Origin: Steinernema hermaphroditum
Taxonomy: Eukaryota; Nematoda; Chromadorea; Rhabditida; Steinernematidae
Length of the DNA stretch: 64,000 bases
Assembly (NCBI GenBank): GCA_030435675.1
Contig: CM059622.1
Coordinates: forward strand, 6,448,001-6,512,000
Direction of reading: 5' to 3'
Positions 47,261-59,616 of the stretch are shown in pieces. A program made the translations under genes and the position numbers. The notes below the pieces were generated by a model. The model was not told the origin of the DNA. It was given only the letters and a program-made list of their open reading frames with translations, and searched no databases. Within the stretch, counting starts at the first letter, position 1. Each line of letters begins with the position of its first letter.

Positions 47261-49769
47261 CTAGAAATTCATAATGGAACAAATGAAGAAGGAAAGCACT
47301 GCTAGGGTCCCGTACGATGCTGTACGCGTAGATGTCCCCGAAGATCCCATGTACCCTTTGAGCAGGGAAAGCGGAGTCTCTATGGATCTTGGAGTCATGG
47401 AAGCAGAGTGTTCACCGCCGTGTTTGCCGACTCGCTCTTGGGTTCCGTAGACGACGAGGTCCCATTTCACTAGTTCGGCATCTGGATGAAATGATCGTAC
47501 ACAAAGGAATAAAACGCGTCTGCTCACCGTCCCACCCTCCGTTTTCAATAACTAAATACCACAATCCACGGACTTCTTCACCCCAGTAGTGTACAGACGT
47601 GAACGCCCAATCCCTGAATCCCGTTCTGCTCGTGTCGCGCGCTCGCTTCGCCAACAGTGTGGACTTCGTCCCTAAAGTTCGCACAATTATAAAAGATAAC
47701 CCGATTTTCTGCTTACCAGAAGGCGAGAAGAGATGAATCTGTATATCTCCTCGCTTTGGCGCCGTTAATGTAACGATAACCTGGACGTGCTCAGCATACA
47801 CGAGGTGGTCTTCTTTGCTACCCTGGCACCCGTCGACGTAGAGTGAGAGCTCAAGGCTGTTCCCGTGAGGGATGGTCTTGTAGCGCGCAGGGAAGCTCAC
47901 GCGGCACTTCCTTTGCTCCGGAACCGTTGTCCAGTTCTGCGCGAGGCGCACGATCGCTCCCGCGTCCATGAGTCCGTAGCCGAAGGAGTGGGAGACGTTC
48001 CTGCCGGCGCCGTTTGTCTTCCAGTCACCAGAGAGGAGACCGACGGGCCGCGCTGTTCGCACCACGATGTGCTGGAGGTCGCGCCATGTGAGGTTTGGGT
48101 TCGCCTCGAGGGCGAGAGCTACGATGCCGGCAGCCAACGGGGCAGACGCCGAAGTCCCCGTGTGCGCTTTCGTGCATGAGTTGTGGAGGTCCGTCGTCAC
48201 TACCATTTTATCGCCCGTTTGACCGCTGGAGTACGTCGTCGCCATCGTAGAGCTGCAGGCTTCAGAGTACCACGGGATTTCTCCCTTTTCTGTGGCAGAC
48301 GATATCGACAGAGTATAGATACTGTTGGTGTAGCCGTCACAGTTGCACGAATCAAAGTCCTTGCCGCCGTTACCAGATGCCCATACAAATATCGAGCCTT
48401 TACCCCCACGACCCTGAAATAGTGTATTGTCTAACTTGAAAGATGAAATAGTGTATTGTCTAACTTGAAAGATGTACTAACCTCCTTGATTCCATGCTCA
48501 AAAGCAATTCTCGTAAGACGGGCTGGGCCGTCAACAGTTCTTCCGTCGTCGTCGGGTCCCCAACTGGCAGAATAGATATCGATATGTTGTGAATTGTGTC
48601 CCAAACTGGCAGCTTCAACAGCGTCCGTGACGTCGCCATCAAGCATTCGGATTCCGCCGATTTTTGCATTGTAGGCGATTCCCACAGCGCACATAGAATT
48701 GTTGAAAATGGCAGCGACCTCTCCAGCACACCGGGTGCCGTGTCGGTTCTCGTCAGTGTAGTCGTATCGAGGCATTGGGTCGTCATCCCTTTCGTTAACA
48801 TCGTATGATGCTTCCGGATCCTGACAATTAAAAGTACGTAACGGGAAAGAATGCAGTGCGCTTACGTAGTTCGGCAGAAGATCTGGATGTGTTCGTTCTA
48901 AGCCGTCGTCTAGAATTGTCACAACGACGCCCTTGCCAGTGAACCCAAGGTTCCATGCATCACGAACATTGTGATCCTGCGACACGGTGACGTCACGTAC
49001 ATCCCGGCTTCCTGCGAGCTTATCACTTCGATGGAGGTACCACATTTCCTGCCACAGAGGATCGTTCGGAGTTGTAGCTCCATATTTACGGCCATTTCCG
49101 CGAGATCTTGTCGTCTCAGAAGATTTGTACGATGGTGAGACGTTTACATACATGTCCTTATCTACTGAGTTCTAAAATGTCACTTGGTAAAGACCTCAAA
49201 TAAGTAATCCAATCAACATACAGATACAGTTGCTCTCAAATATCCTCCACCATCCTCGTACCTCTTCGATCTCGATTTTACGTAATCTCTTTTCACTCTT
49301 CGTTTGGCGACCATCTGTTCCATCCATTTCACTTCTGGTTCTCTGGTGATGTAGCTTGTCCTCGTAGATCGGAGCTTCCGCGAAGATCGCCTCCGCACGC
49401 GAGAGTTCTCGAAGAGGAAATACTCTCCACCGGGAATCACCTGAAAAGGAACAGATCAGTGATGTCAAGGGCAGCAAATCACTTACAGCACCCAAGTTGA
49501 TATACCCGTACTTGGAGGCAAGGTCGTCGGCCTTCTGAGGGTCGCCGCCTTCTATCCGAATCGCCCACTGGTTGGTGTACGCGCGGCGGTACGGCGATGC
49601 CCTGTACCCGTTACCGAACTCTAAAATCGCGTAGGACGATGACAGGGAAGCGCTACTCACCATCAGAGTCCACGGAGTCGACCGCCGATGCGCCGACAAT
49701 GACGGGGAAGAAGCCGACGACGGAGGCAATCGTCAGCAGAACGGCGATTCCTCCGAAACGGGCGCTCAT
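47261..49769 (-). CDS. Furin-like proprotein convertase, copy B
   Basis: Same family and layout as copy A. Signal peptide [20 protein letters not shown]; prodomain [10 protein letters not shown]; autocleavage RRVKR; then about 30 extra residues ([30 protein letters not shown]) absent from copy A before [11 protein letters not shown]. Catalytic Asp in [13 protein letters not shown], His in [16 protein letters not shown], Asn in ASGNGG, Ser in [11 protein letters not shown], all present. P domain ends [20 protein letters not shown]. The last exon joins GGWD to [20 protein letters not shown] and ends in a hydrophobic tail, [19 protein letters not shown], with nothing cytoplasmic behind it. One intron carries a perfect 29-bp tandem duplication. 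The 5' end faces a 9-kb gene-free block. KPC-1/BLI-4/furin group; the exact orthologue is open. Confidence 0.9.
47743..48287 (-). repeat. Duplicated P-domain block in convertase B
   Basis: Partner of 44629-45173, identical over 545 bp as far as I can read. The translated proteins are identical from [20 protein letters not shown] through LTAPKRGDI. Confidence 0.85.
48416..48473. repeat. Perfect 29-bp tandem duplication in a convertase B intron
   Basis: Two adjacent copies (48416-48444 and 48445-48473), each GAAATAGTGTATTGTCTAAC followed by TTGAAAGAT. They fill most of the intron between the exon ending GIKE and the exon beginning GRGGKG, and they double its polypyrimidine/acceptor-side text. 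Confidence 0.9.
49307..49769 (-). repeat. Duplicated 5' block in convertase B
   Basis: Partner of 45933-46395; differences are a few single bases, for example G/S in the residue after EFG (EFGNGY versus EFGSGY) and one in the signal peptide (G versus A). Confidence 0.8.
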
Positions 49770-52700
49770 CCACGAATTCCGCCTTCGCTCCGCTCTTCTG
49801 CTCGGCCCTGCACTGGACTCGATGCTTTCTGTTTCCCTTGCATCAGAGTGCTTAGAGGGGACACACAAGGTTGAGATTGCAGGCCTGTAGTGTCTTCTGA
49901 AAGTCGAACCGTCAACTCGATCGCATTTCGCAAACGACATCAGAGGAAATGAAATCGACCGATCTCCCCGATTCGACGTGAAAGAATGGAAAAAGCGTGC
50001 AGGAGCGTGCAGATTGAGTTGTGAGGACTGTTCATGCCGGTCGTGTGCAGACCCATCTGTAATACGCGTTATGCCTGGCTTTCGCTCATCTTTAAAATGT
50101 TTACTGAAATGTCATTCGTTTTCAAAGTTATTTCCGTTTCTTTGCAGTGTTTGTTTACAGATTCCACGAATCCACTCTTGTCTATCACATTTTAGGCGGT
50201 TTTCCTAGTCCAATCGTCACTATTTGTGTTGTATTTTATTTAGTTCTTCTTAGTTCTCTTAGTCCTTTAGTCCTCACAAATCTTATGTTACTTTTAGCTT
50301 GTCCGGAGAAGCTAGTTTTACGAATGTCCCAATGAGAGTCCTATGAGTTAATTTCAAAGTGTTCGCAACCGATTTTCCGTTTTTGGAAACGAGCGACGAA
50401 GGGCTTAAAAGGGTTAATGATAATGACGGGCTTCGAGGACCTCCACCGCGGCTCAGATGGCGTCAGCGGCTTAGTCTCTCTCCGCCGAGTCCGAACTCCG
50501 TGTTTTGAGTCGCGCGCCGCGTGCAACTGTCGTCTTTGGACTCGAGGGTCATTATTCAAATCGACGCCTCGAGGGACGGCGCCGTTCGAGGCAACGCGCC
50601 TCTAACGACTTGTACTTAATCAATCGCGTTTAAACACTTTCCGCTCGGACAGATAGATTGTAAACTTTGTTTTATTGGCGCCACTCACCTCTGAGGAGCC
50701 GAAGAAGGCAGCCAGAATCCGCGTGATTCAGGGGACGCCGAAGTGGACGGCGTGTCCGAGTAGAAGTGCGAAGACATCGCGCCTCTGAAAGAAGGCCCTG
50801 AGAGTTGCAGCGAAGGTTGCCGGTGGGAGATCGCAGGCGCTGTGGTTAGAGCCTAATGCGATTGACAGGCGGATGTGCCAAAATGTTCGCAGGAAGTGGT
50901 GCTGCACATTGTTTTGAGTTCCGAAAGAATGCGACTGGACTACGTGCTTTCAGCCTCAATTCGAGAGTCGAGAGCAAAGGGTTGGAATGAGTGGCAATTA
51001 GGGGTAATTACATCAAACGGCTGTAAGCCATAAAACTGCTCAACCAGGAAATTCAAAACTGTGACACGCGACGAACGGACTCTGTACCTTATAACTTTCC
51101 ATTTAGTGTGATCTAAGGAGCATTCTTGGCATTCTGGATGAACAAAACACAGCTATTTATTTGCAGCAAGAATTTTTTGTTTACTGGAGGGACGAACAAG
51201 AGAAATTTCTTAGCTCTGGAACGACTCAATGATATCAAGAAAACCGTATCTTTAGCTTCCTCGAGAATTCTTTCTGCAAAAAACGTTCACTTCCAATTTA
51301 GGCTACGCGGATGAAAATGCTGTATCCAAGGCTTTTCAATTCAATTCAGTGGCCAGATTGCACAGAAAACTAACTGTGCTCCTGGAAAACACTACTTTGG
51401 GCACAAATTTGGGTACATTCTGACATCCAAGGTAAACAGGAGAGATAGGTAAGCACCTCTCCGCACGCGTCCTGCACACCTTCGTTGGCACTTACCGGAG
51501 AGATCGTCGCGTCGTCGCCGGCCGAATCCGATTAGAAGCCCCTCGACGGAACCCGAAGACAGCGACACTTAAGCCGAAGTGTTGGAGGCACGCGACCGAT
51601 CTGATTAGGGCGTGTTGATCTGGTGATAGAGGGGCGGATTGGTCGCCTTCGCGGACCCGAAGTCGAGTCGAGGCGGAGGGAAGGAGGAGGGTCGCTAGGA
51701 GGCGCGGAATCGCATGGACGATCTCTGGATATGTGACGTGGGGAGACAGAGGTCTGAAAAGCAGGAGGAGGCTCAGGTGGAGATGACCGATAAGGAAGAT
51801 CAGGGAGGCGCTGAACTGTGAAGAACGGCGCGGGCGATGATCGATGTTGTGAAGAAGGTCGCGGTGGTCGCGTGTGATTTATCGGCGCGTCTAGTGCCGG
51901 AAGAAATCCGCGGAGGGGAGGGCCAGGAATGCGCCGGGATATCGCACTTATCACCGGCTGAGGATATTTCGGGTCTTGGCGGAGCGCCTGCAGGAGAGTA
52001 CTGTGCATGCTCGAGGACTGACAGAGAGAGCCCTTTGAAGAACGTGGACTCAGCGGAAGCGAAAGTTTCCATGAATAAGTAGAAAATCGGGCAGTTCTCA
52101 CAGGAACATGATAAATAATTCATGGCAAAACGGTCATAAAGAATTCAGTCCTTCAGGTAATAAATCGCAAAATCGCGTCGAGAGCCTCGAAGAGTCCTCA
52201 AGAGGCTCGGAGTCGCTCCGCACTTTCCCAGAGGTACGAGCGCCTCGCGACCCTGTTTTGAGGAGGGGAGGACGTAAACACACGCGGAACACGGCGCCGG
52301 AAATCGTCGTCTAGAGGAACCGAGTGCCGAGGAACGGCGACGATAATCCGACGGACGAATGTTTCCAATTCATCAAGCCGTGGGGGGAATTGGTCCAAAA
52401 AAGTGCAGAGGACCAGTTGCGCGTCGTTTTTTGTGCCTCCAGGGACGAAGAAGGAACCAAGGGGAGGGCACGTCTGGGGGACGGGGAGGGCCTGAAAAGT
52501 TCAAGAGCTCAAAGGGAGTGACGAGTTGAGTCTCCTCGATAGATCATTCGTGGGGCTCTGATTACGGTAGATTCCGTCGGAGTCGAGGATCAATTAGGGA
52601 GTTCGCCGTGTTTGTTGTTCACGAGGCGAAATGTGATTAATTAGGAGCGGAACCCTTCCGACAGCCAGCGCGCAAACAAAACTCGGAAGAAGACCGTGGA

Positions 52701-55700
52701 TCGGAGGAGGGTGGCAGGGGATCGGCTTAGGAGGAGAGCCGATTAGGCGCACAGTCAGACCGTGTGATCTGTGACCATGACGTTCCAATTGGCGTAGACG
52801 GAAGCGAATCTTGTTTTTAGAGTGCGCAAATGGATACGGATGGTGGATACGGTCGTCCAGGCAATTCAGAAAGTGCGTGGGTTTCCCAATTTGGACCTTT
52901 TCTTATCTGAAGCAAATGCAGAAGATGTAATTATGTAGAAGGGTTCTAATTAAAGGTTCGATTTTGCATGATGCAACGTTGCACAGCCGAGAATCAACAT
53001 CATGTAAATAGTTAGTTTAGCAGGGAAGACCCTGTTTGTTCCCTGTGAAACCCTTTCTGAAAACACAAAGACCATCTCAACATCAACATCTCCACACGGA
53101 AGATGCAGAGAATATCTCAACACAATTTTTTGGACCAAATATCAATTTGATCTTTCAAAAATAGTTTAAAATTGTGAATATGTCCCGTTTTTGGACGTCA
53201 AAAATGGAGACCCACTGGAGCCAAGGCACTCACTGCAGGAGGAGATGTAGTTCTGTGGAAAAGGAGCGCGATTAGACGCTTTAAATCTCGGAGAAATCGC
53301 TAACAAATTAATGGACAAAGCAGTGGCGGGGGCCGTCGGTCTTCGAATGAATTATTCAGTTTCGCCCGATCTGCGGCGATCCGATTTGTTTTAGCTGGCT
53401 GGCCCTTGTCCGGCCGAGTCCTGCAGCGCCGCAAGGAGTCTCCTCGGAGAGGAGTTCGATATTTCCCGCGATGGCGTCACCCCCTTGCGCTCAAAAACAT
53501 TCTCGGCGGCGTTTTCGCTCAAATTGGAGAAGACGCGGCGCCGAAAACAACGCGACAAATTGGAGACGACTTCGGACGGCGTCTTCCGAGGATTCGCCGA
53601 AGACGCCAATCAGCGGAAGGCGGTAAAAGGTTCATTCGATTTGGAGAACGCCAGGCCCGGAAATGATTGAATTATGCGCGCAGCCGCATTGCTGGATCGA
53701 ATTAAAATGATGAGATTTGCGGAGACCTCCCGGAATGGTCTCCGCGCTGGAGTGACCACCGCGCAGGCCTGTCCGTCGCTCGGTGGTGGAGGAGGAGGCT
53801 AATAGAAGAGGAAGACGCGCCATTTTCCGCCGCCGGAGGGTTAATTACGCGAGGTTCTTTGATGTCCAGTGGGCCCGTGGGACGCCAAACGCAATAAAGT
53901 GTGAAAAGCGGATCCCTTTTTTGGGACCTTGTGGACAGGCGGAACCTAAAGTCATCGTATCAGATACTGCAGACAACCCCGACTTCAATGAACTCGATGT
54001 GTGGCGCTTTATTCGAGAGGTCAACACGACATGAAACAAAAAACGTCTTTGATGGATAGGATTACGGTAGGGCGTTCTTATTCCCACGATTCGGGGCGTA
54101 ATTGGAGAAAGTCGGGCTGAGCCGCAGAAATGCTGTCTAAGTGTTTAATCCGAGTGACGTCGAGAGAAAACAGTGTGACATGGAATCACGTAAACAAATA
54201 CTCACGAGGGGCTTTAATGGAAATCTTCTCATTTCTGGATCACAAACAAGGCGCTTTTACGAGATTCCTATAGGAAACACGCAATACGCAGATATAACTC
54301 ATGTTCAACTATATTCTCTTTGTCAAAGATATTATCGAAAAAACATGCGAACTCCATCAACAGATCTAGAGATAGGATAAGCGGATCATGGATACTTAGA
54401 CCCCTAACCTGTCTGTTCTATGTCTCACAGTGGTTCTTTCTCTTCCTCTGGTAATTATAAAGCAGTACAATTCTGTCTTTTGATGGTCACGACGCAGTAG
54501 TTTTTTTTCCCTCAAACAAGCTCTTATCAGCGGAAACCTCGCGTCCGACTCAAAGCTCCCGACACGCTAATGACACGAGCCAGGGAAATTAAAGCTGTCC
54601 GCCAGAAAGAAGGTGTACTTCCAAGAGCCGAAAACAGGCCGTTTGGTAGTAAAGGGTCAGTTTTCTCGCATATTCCGTCTAATTGCCACAGAGGCGGCCA
54701 AAACTGAGCGAACGGCTCGAAGTGGCTGGCGCCGATCGACGTCTTTTCCGGCTTCTTATCAAATCTGCTGCCCCGAGGGTGAAAGTTCATCGAAAGAATT
54801 CAGGAGGGCATCGATCGGAATTGCAACGGAGGAGTCAAAGGAGAGTTCCACTTTCGCTAATTGTCCAAAAAGTGCGAAGTGTGGCGATTTGCACGCATAA
54901 AAGTGCCGCCGAGGGAACGGCGCTTCCCGCAATCGGAGATGACCCGGTGGGAGTCCCGACACGCCACTCAATCGGATTTGGTTTTTTTGGAGGAGCGGAG
55001 GCCGAGATGGACGAGAGCGCCGCGAAGAGATCAAAGCGATCGACCGCCGATCGGAAGCGGCGGGAAACAGAATAAAACGGCCACAAGACGGTGTTTACCG
55101 TCGTGAAGCCGAGAATCGATCGAATATTCCTCTTCCTGATAAGAGCACGCCGAAATGTTGTTAATTGGGGGCCGCCAAGTGTCCCCCCGGGGACACCCAA
55201 TGTCGTCGCGGTGTCCCCTCGGAAGAAGCCGAGGAATGTGGTCGCTGAAGGAGTGTGAGAAGAACGCCTTAGGCCCGATAAGCCCTTCGGGACTTCTGCT
55301 CCCCGGCCGTGTTCCCGAAGAAGCATCCGGTAGCCGGACAGGTCGGACAGAGGCGCTGATCGGCGCGCCGACGGAGATTGCCACTGTTCCCAAAACAAAA
55401 CAAAGCCGCGATAAATCAGAGCAGAAACGCGAAAACGATGTAAGAATAGTGGCGTTTTGAGTTTCTTCTTCTCGGAGAGGCCAAGGAGGGGATAAAGGGA
55501 GTAATACGAGTAATTAGCCATTCATTGGGTTATTCGGGAAACGGGATAATGAAGAGCGATGCGGGGTACGGTAAGACGACATCAATGCGACATCTCTTGG
55601 GGCCTGCTTAACGTTGAAAGGATCTTAGGATGCTCACTGAATTCGAGTCAACGAATAGCGTGGAAGTAGATCTTCAGTAGAGACACAAGAGCGACAAGAA

Positions 55701-58700
55701 GATCTACGTTTGGAACGTCGGAATCCGAACATATTGACCACTTTAGGGGTAGTCCGAGTGATTCGCTTGCATCGAGTTCCTCGGGTTTCGATGCCGCGGA
55801 GAAACTCAATAGGAGTTTCTTTAATGGATAAGAAGATTGACATGAAAAGGACCGAGGCAGAACCAAATAAAACCAACGAAATCAGAAGAAGAATCTCCTC
55901 CATCCTCGAGGACTCAGATCTCTTAAGGTATGCCAGCAAATAGAAATATTTCAAAGTGAGAAAAATGGAAATAAGTGACCCACATGTAATACATTCCATG
56001 ATTCACCTTTTCTTTCGAAATAACATCAATTCTGCAAACAGATTCCGTCATCGTCACTGACTCAGCGCTCTGCAGAGAGAATCGGCGCTTGCAGCTACTT
56101 TTTGGACAAAAAGTGACTCCAGCATCGCTGTTCTCCGCTCCGGGACCGCAATAAATCAGTGGAATATACGACCACACGTGCAACCCTGGGAAGCTGGGAC
56201 TAGGAACAGCTGAGAAGTACACCCTGACACATGACCTTAAATACCTTCGGAATCTACGTGGGCCCGGGGCATAGAGAAAAACGCCGATTTGGCGACGTTG
56301 TAAAGGCGTCCCGGGTGTCGAATGGCCCTTTGGACGTCGAGAACGCGGACAATACGCCCGGGAAGGCAAACACGGAAATGTGAATATGCCCGAGGGCAGC
56401 ATCGAGAGGGCGCGCCCAACTCTCACGCGCCATTAAGAAGCATTCATCGCGAAGTTGAGCGCCAAACAATCATAAAACATTCGCATAAATTTGAATATAA
56501 TTCGGCGGCCGAGGCTCATCACTTCACGGGCGGCGGCGACCTATTGAGCGACGCCGACGGATCGCCGTCGGACATATGTTCCTGTAATTACGCAACCACC
56601 GCCATGGCCACAAAGGAGAGATCATCAGCCCGGACACCAGTCGATTGTTTCTGCTCCGATGGCTGCTGGTGACCCGGAGAGCCTGGCATGCGACCCAAGG
56701 GAGGGCTCTGGCTTACTGTGGAACGGCGTTCTTAAGATGGAAGTCTTTTTAAGAAGCTATGGCGCCGATAAAAAAAACGACGAAATTCGGAGATGTGATC
56801 GGGAGGCCTTGATCTGCACTGATCTATCAGAGGAAAGTGCAATTCGCGCGGAAAAAGCGAAACCAATCTTGGCTCTAGGCGTTTCTAAAAATATTCTCCG
56901 AAGAGGACCACAGAGGACCGTCGTCTTCTCTTTGGCAACTGCTTGGAATTTACTCAAGTAGTTTGCCCTGGCACAATCACATGCGATCCAGCGTTCAACA
57001 ACAAAAAGATAAATTGCATTGTTTGATGGACGAGAAGTCGAAGATTGCTGGAATTTGAGGAATGGTGTACTCCTTTGTTGTTAGAATTTGGTGAAATGAA
57101 ATTTGGATCAGATCCGTTGACTTTAGAGGTTTTCTATATTTTAAGCTATAAAAAAGGTAGTGTCTTTGGGGATCTCCCTTGTCAGACCTCTGCAAAACCC
57201 GGGAAAAAAGAGATGTTTTTTGCAGTGTACCTTGCATAGAATTTTTTCTTTTCTTTGTAAGGTTTGTTTTCCCAATTTTAGAAGGTAGTCGACCAAGCGA
57301 AACTAACACTGGTCATTTGGATGCTGTAAACTCCCGGAGCGACCTTTGATTTTTAAGAAAAAGTGACCCATCAGGTGAAACTCGGGCAATTTTTGGGCTT
57401 TACGCGGCGATCGGCGCAGGTTCAAAAACTTGGCAGGTGTAAAATTCAAAGTTTAACTCATTCAAGAATTGCAAAGACTAATGAATGCCATTATAGAAAA
57501 ATGTAGGCTCTGCAGGATTAGGGCTCTTTAGACAGATGTTTAGAAGAAGTCTAGAAAGCCATTCGGAAATCCAAACCGTTAGATCAGACGGTTCCAGTTT
57601 TCGTCGTTTTTTTCTCTTTTTTTGGAAACCCTGTAGAAATGTAGTAATTAATTAAACTTTAAGGCGCTTTCCAGCGAAAAAAAAAGATTTGCGTGGAAGT
57701 TAAATGTCTTAAAAAGTGAATAATTACTTCATTAATACAGAAAGTAACAAAAGAAGTCATCTAAACTCCAGTTTCCATGATTCTAATGCGTCGGTCACAG
57801 CAAGTTTCCCTACAGTATTTCCAATGACGTATTGAGAAGGTAATCAAAGAACGACCCCCAGGATTGCCTAAGCCTTTGACCTCCAAGAGAACTCGATGCT
57901 CACGAGCATCTGAACAAACACTAAAAGAAAACGACGTCTCCACAAAGCGCTCGCCGGGAAGAAGACAGCGCGAGGTCAGGGGACACATATGCCGCGAAAG
58001 CAAATTGTTTGGCGCGGAGGCCAATTTAGTAATTAATGAGCGCTGATGATGAACAGTGACGGATGTCGAGATTGATTTACGAAGGGTTTCACGAGGACAA
58101 CTGTCGAGAATGATCTGCTTCTTTTATTAGCTAATTAGGAAGAGGTTGAGAGATGGAAACATTGGATTGATGGTCCGATGGATCGTCTCTTGAAATACGG
58201 TGACATGTTAAAACACAACTCGTTTCACAAAAACAATGGCAACTCACAACCCACTGAAGCCCTAAAGATCGGAAAGAGGAGTCATGTTTTGGCACATCTC
58301 CCACATATAACTAGCCTCGGAAGTGGCACCACACTTGCGAAACAGCGTCAAACTCACCTGTGGCGCGAATGCGTCAACAGCTGAGATTTCGATCCCTGCG
58401 CACACATCACTCCTACAAAAGTTCAAAGGGCTTTCAAAATACTCAAGAAGTGTGTATGCTTTGACGCGTCTTCTTCTCTTCTTCTACTCCCTGGAAGTCT
58501 ACGTCTACTCCTTCCTCCCCGGATGGCCACCTGCTGGGGTCCTCAAGTGCCATTACTCACCGGAGCAAAGTGAAAACAGATCTGAGGGAGTTAATGACCC
58601 TGTGGGTGGCTGAGTCAGCACTGAGGGAGGATCACACTCGAAATAAGGGCAATTTGGGCGCCGAAATTGGCTCCAGGATCTGACGGATCGAGGGGCGACA

Positions 58701-59178
58701 CGCGAGATGACGGCACTGCGAGAGTTGCGGCTCCTTTAAAGCGCTTCCGTTTTTGTTTATAATCCGCTGGGAAATCTGATCCGAGAGGGCAAAAAATGGA
58801 GACGAAAAAGGCGAAGTAAACAGAGGAAGAACCGGATTGCGGCGTCGCCGAGTGAGGAGGAGAAGGCCACTTCGCCGTTGAGGAGGGATAATTCTGGAGA
58901 GGGGAAGAAAACGAGTAAATAAGCGAAATTTGGGGATCGGACGACAGGTGGAGGGACGGGAAAGGAGCGCCGATGAGGGAGGGAGGCCGATCAAGGTCAA
59001 CGGCGCCATTCGTTCGCGCAAAATGACGATTGTTTTATGAGGGACACGAAGGCGCAAACGCCGATAAAGGATTTACAGGCGGGATCAGTGGGAGATCGAA
59101 TTTGTGCACTTATACTTAAAAGCCGTGATTAAATGTTTTTTCCATCTTATGGAAGAGCGGAGGCACTATTCACAGTGG
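49770..59178. other. Gene-free block, 9.4 kb
   Basis: I find no coding stretch here with family features or consistent splicing. Frames are short and overlap in both directions. Several reverse-strand donor-like sites (revcomp of CACTCAC or CACTTACC at about 50690, 51490, 53230, 58348, 58557) could belong to non-coding 5' exons of convertase B. TAATTA cores are frequent (for example near 52632, 53831, 55509, 57640, 58026, 58131). TACGGTA occurs at 52563, 54063 and 55567. Probably regulatory DNA. Confidence 0.55.
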
Positions 59179-59195
59179 TGAGCATAGAAATAAAG

Positions 59196-59487
59196 GCGTT
59201 CCGGTGCCATCTCTACGGGAAGAAGCTCTCGAGGAAATTCCTCCTCACCGGCCACCTCGCACCCACAGTAAGTCCGCCTCCACCTGCTCCTCTGACTCCC
59301 GATTCCAGGCGGCGAGAAGCCCTTCCGATGCGCCGTCTGCTCGAAGTCTTTCGCCGACAGAAGCAATCTCCGCGCCCACGAGCGCACCCACAGCGGAGAG
59401 AATCCCTTCGCCTGCGACCTCTGCGACAATCGCTTAGCCCTCAGAAGTTACCTCGAGAAGCACCGTGTCATCCACGAGAACGACCTG
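59196..59487 (+). pseudogene. Snail/Scratch-type C2H2 zinc-finger relic
   Basis: Two exon-like pieces (about 59196-59267 and 59309-59487) separated by a 41-bp GTAAGT...TTCCAG intron. The first resembles FRCHLYGKKLSRKFLLTGHL, a Snail-type finger (SR..LL.GHLRTH) but with Tyr for the second zinc Cys and a one-base loss before ACCCAC that breaks the frame. The second continues SGEKPFRCAVCSKSFADRSN and LRAHERTH, the most conserved Snail motif, then SGENPFACDLCDNRLALRSY and LEKHRVIH. No initiator, no upstream fingers, and no stop before the bestrophin region are visible, so I call it a decayed fragment. If the single-base loss were an assembly error it could be the 3' end of a gene whose 5' exons lie in the block upstream. 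Confidence 0.7.
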
Positions 59488-59616
59488 TGTCCCAAAAAGC
59501 CAAATAAAATCAACTCAATGTGTTTCCTTGTGTTTGTGTGCTGTCTAGCATTTCCCATTGCAACCGTTCTGCACATTTACTCACTCTATTTTCAAATTCG
59601 GTCGAGTTCGGTCGTA

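Noticed and set aside
59518..59616. Bestrophin start at 59518 (MCFLVFVCC...)
   Set aside because: The conserved protein starts at MTISYSFK (59617). The earlier frame is continuous with the zinc-finger relic and overlaps an AATAAA.
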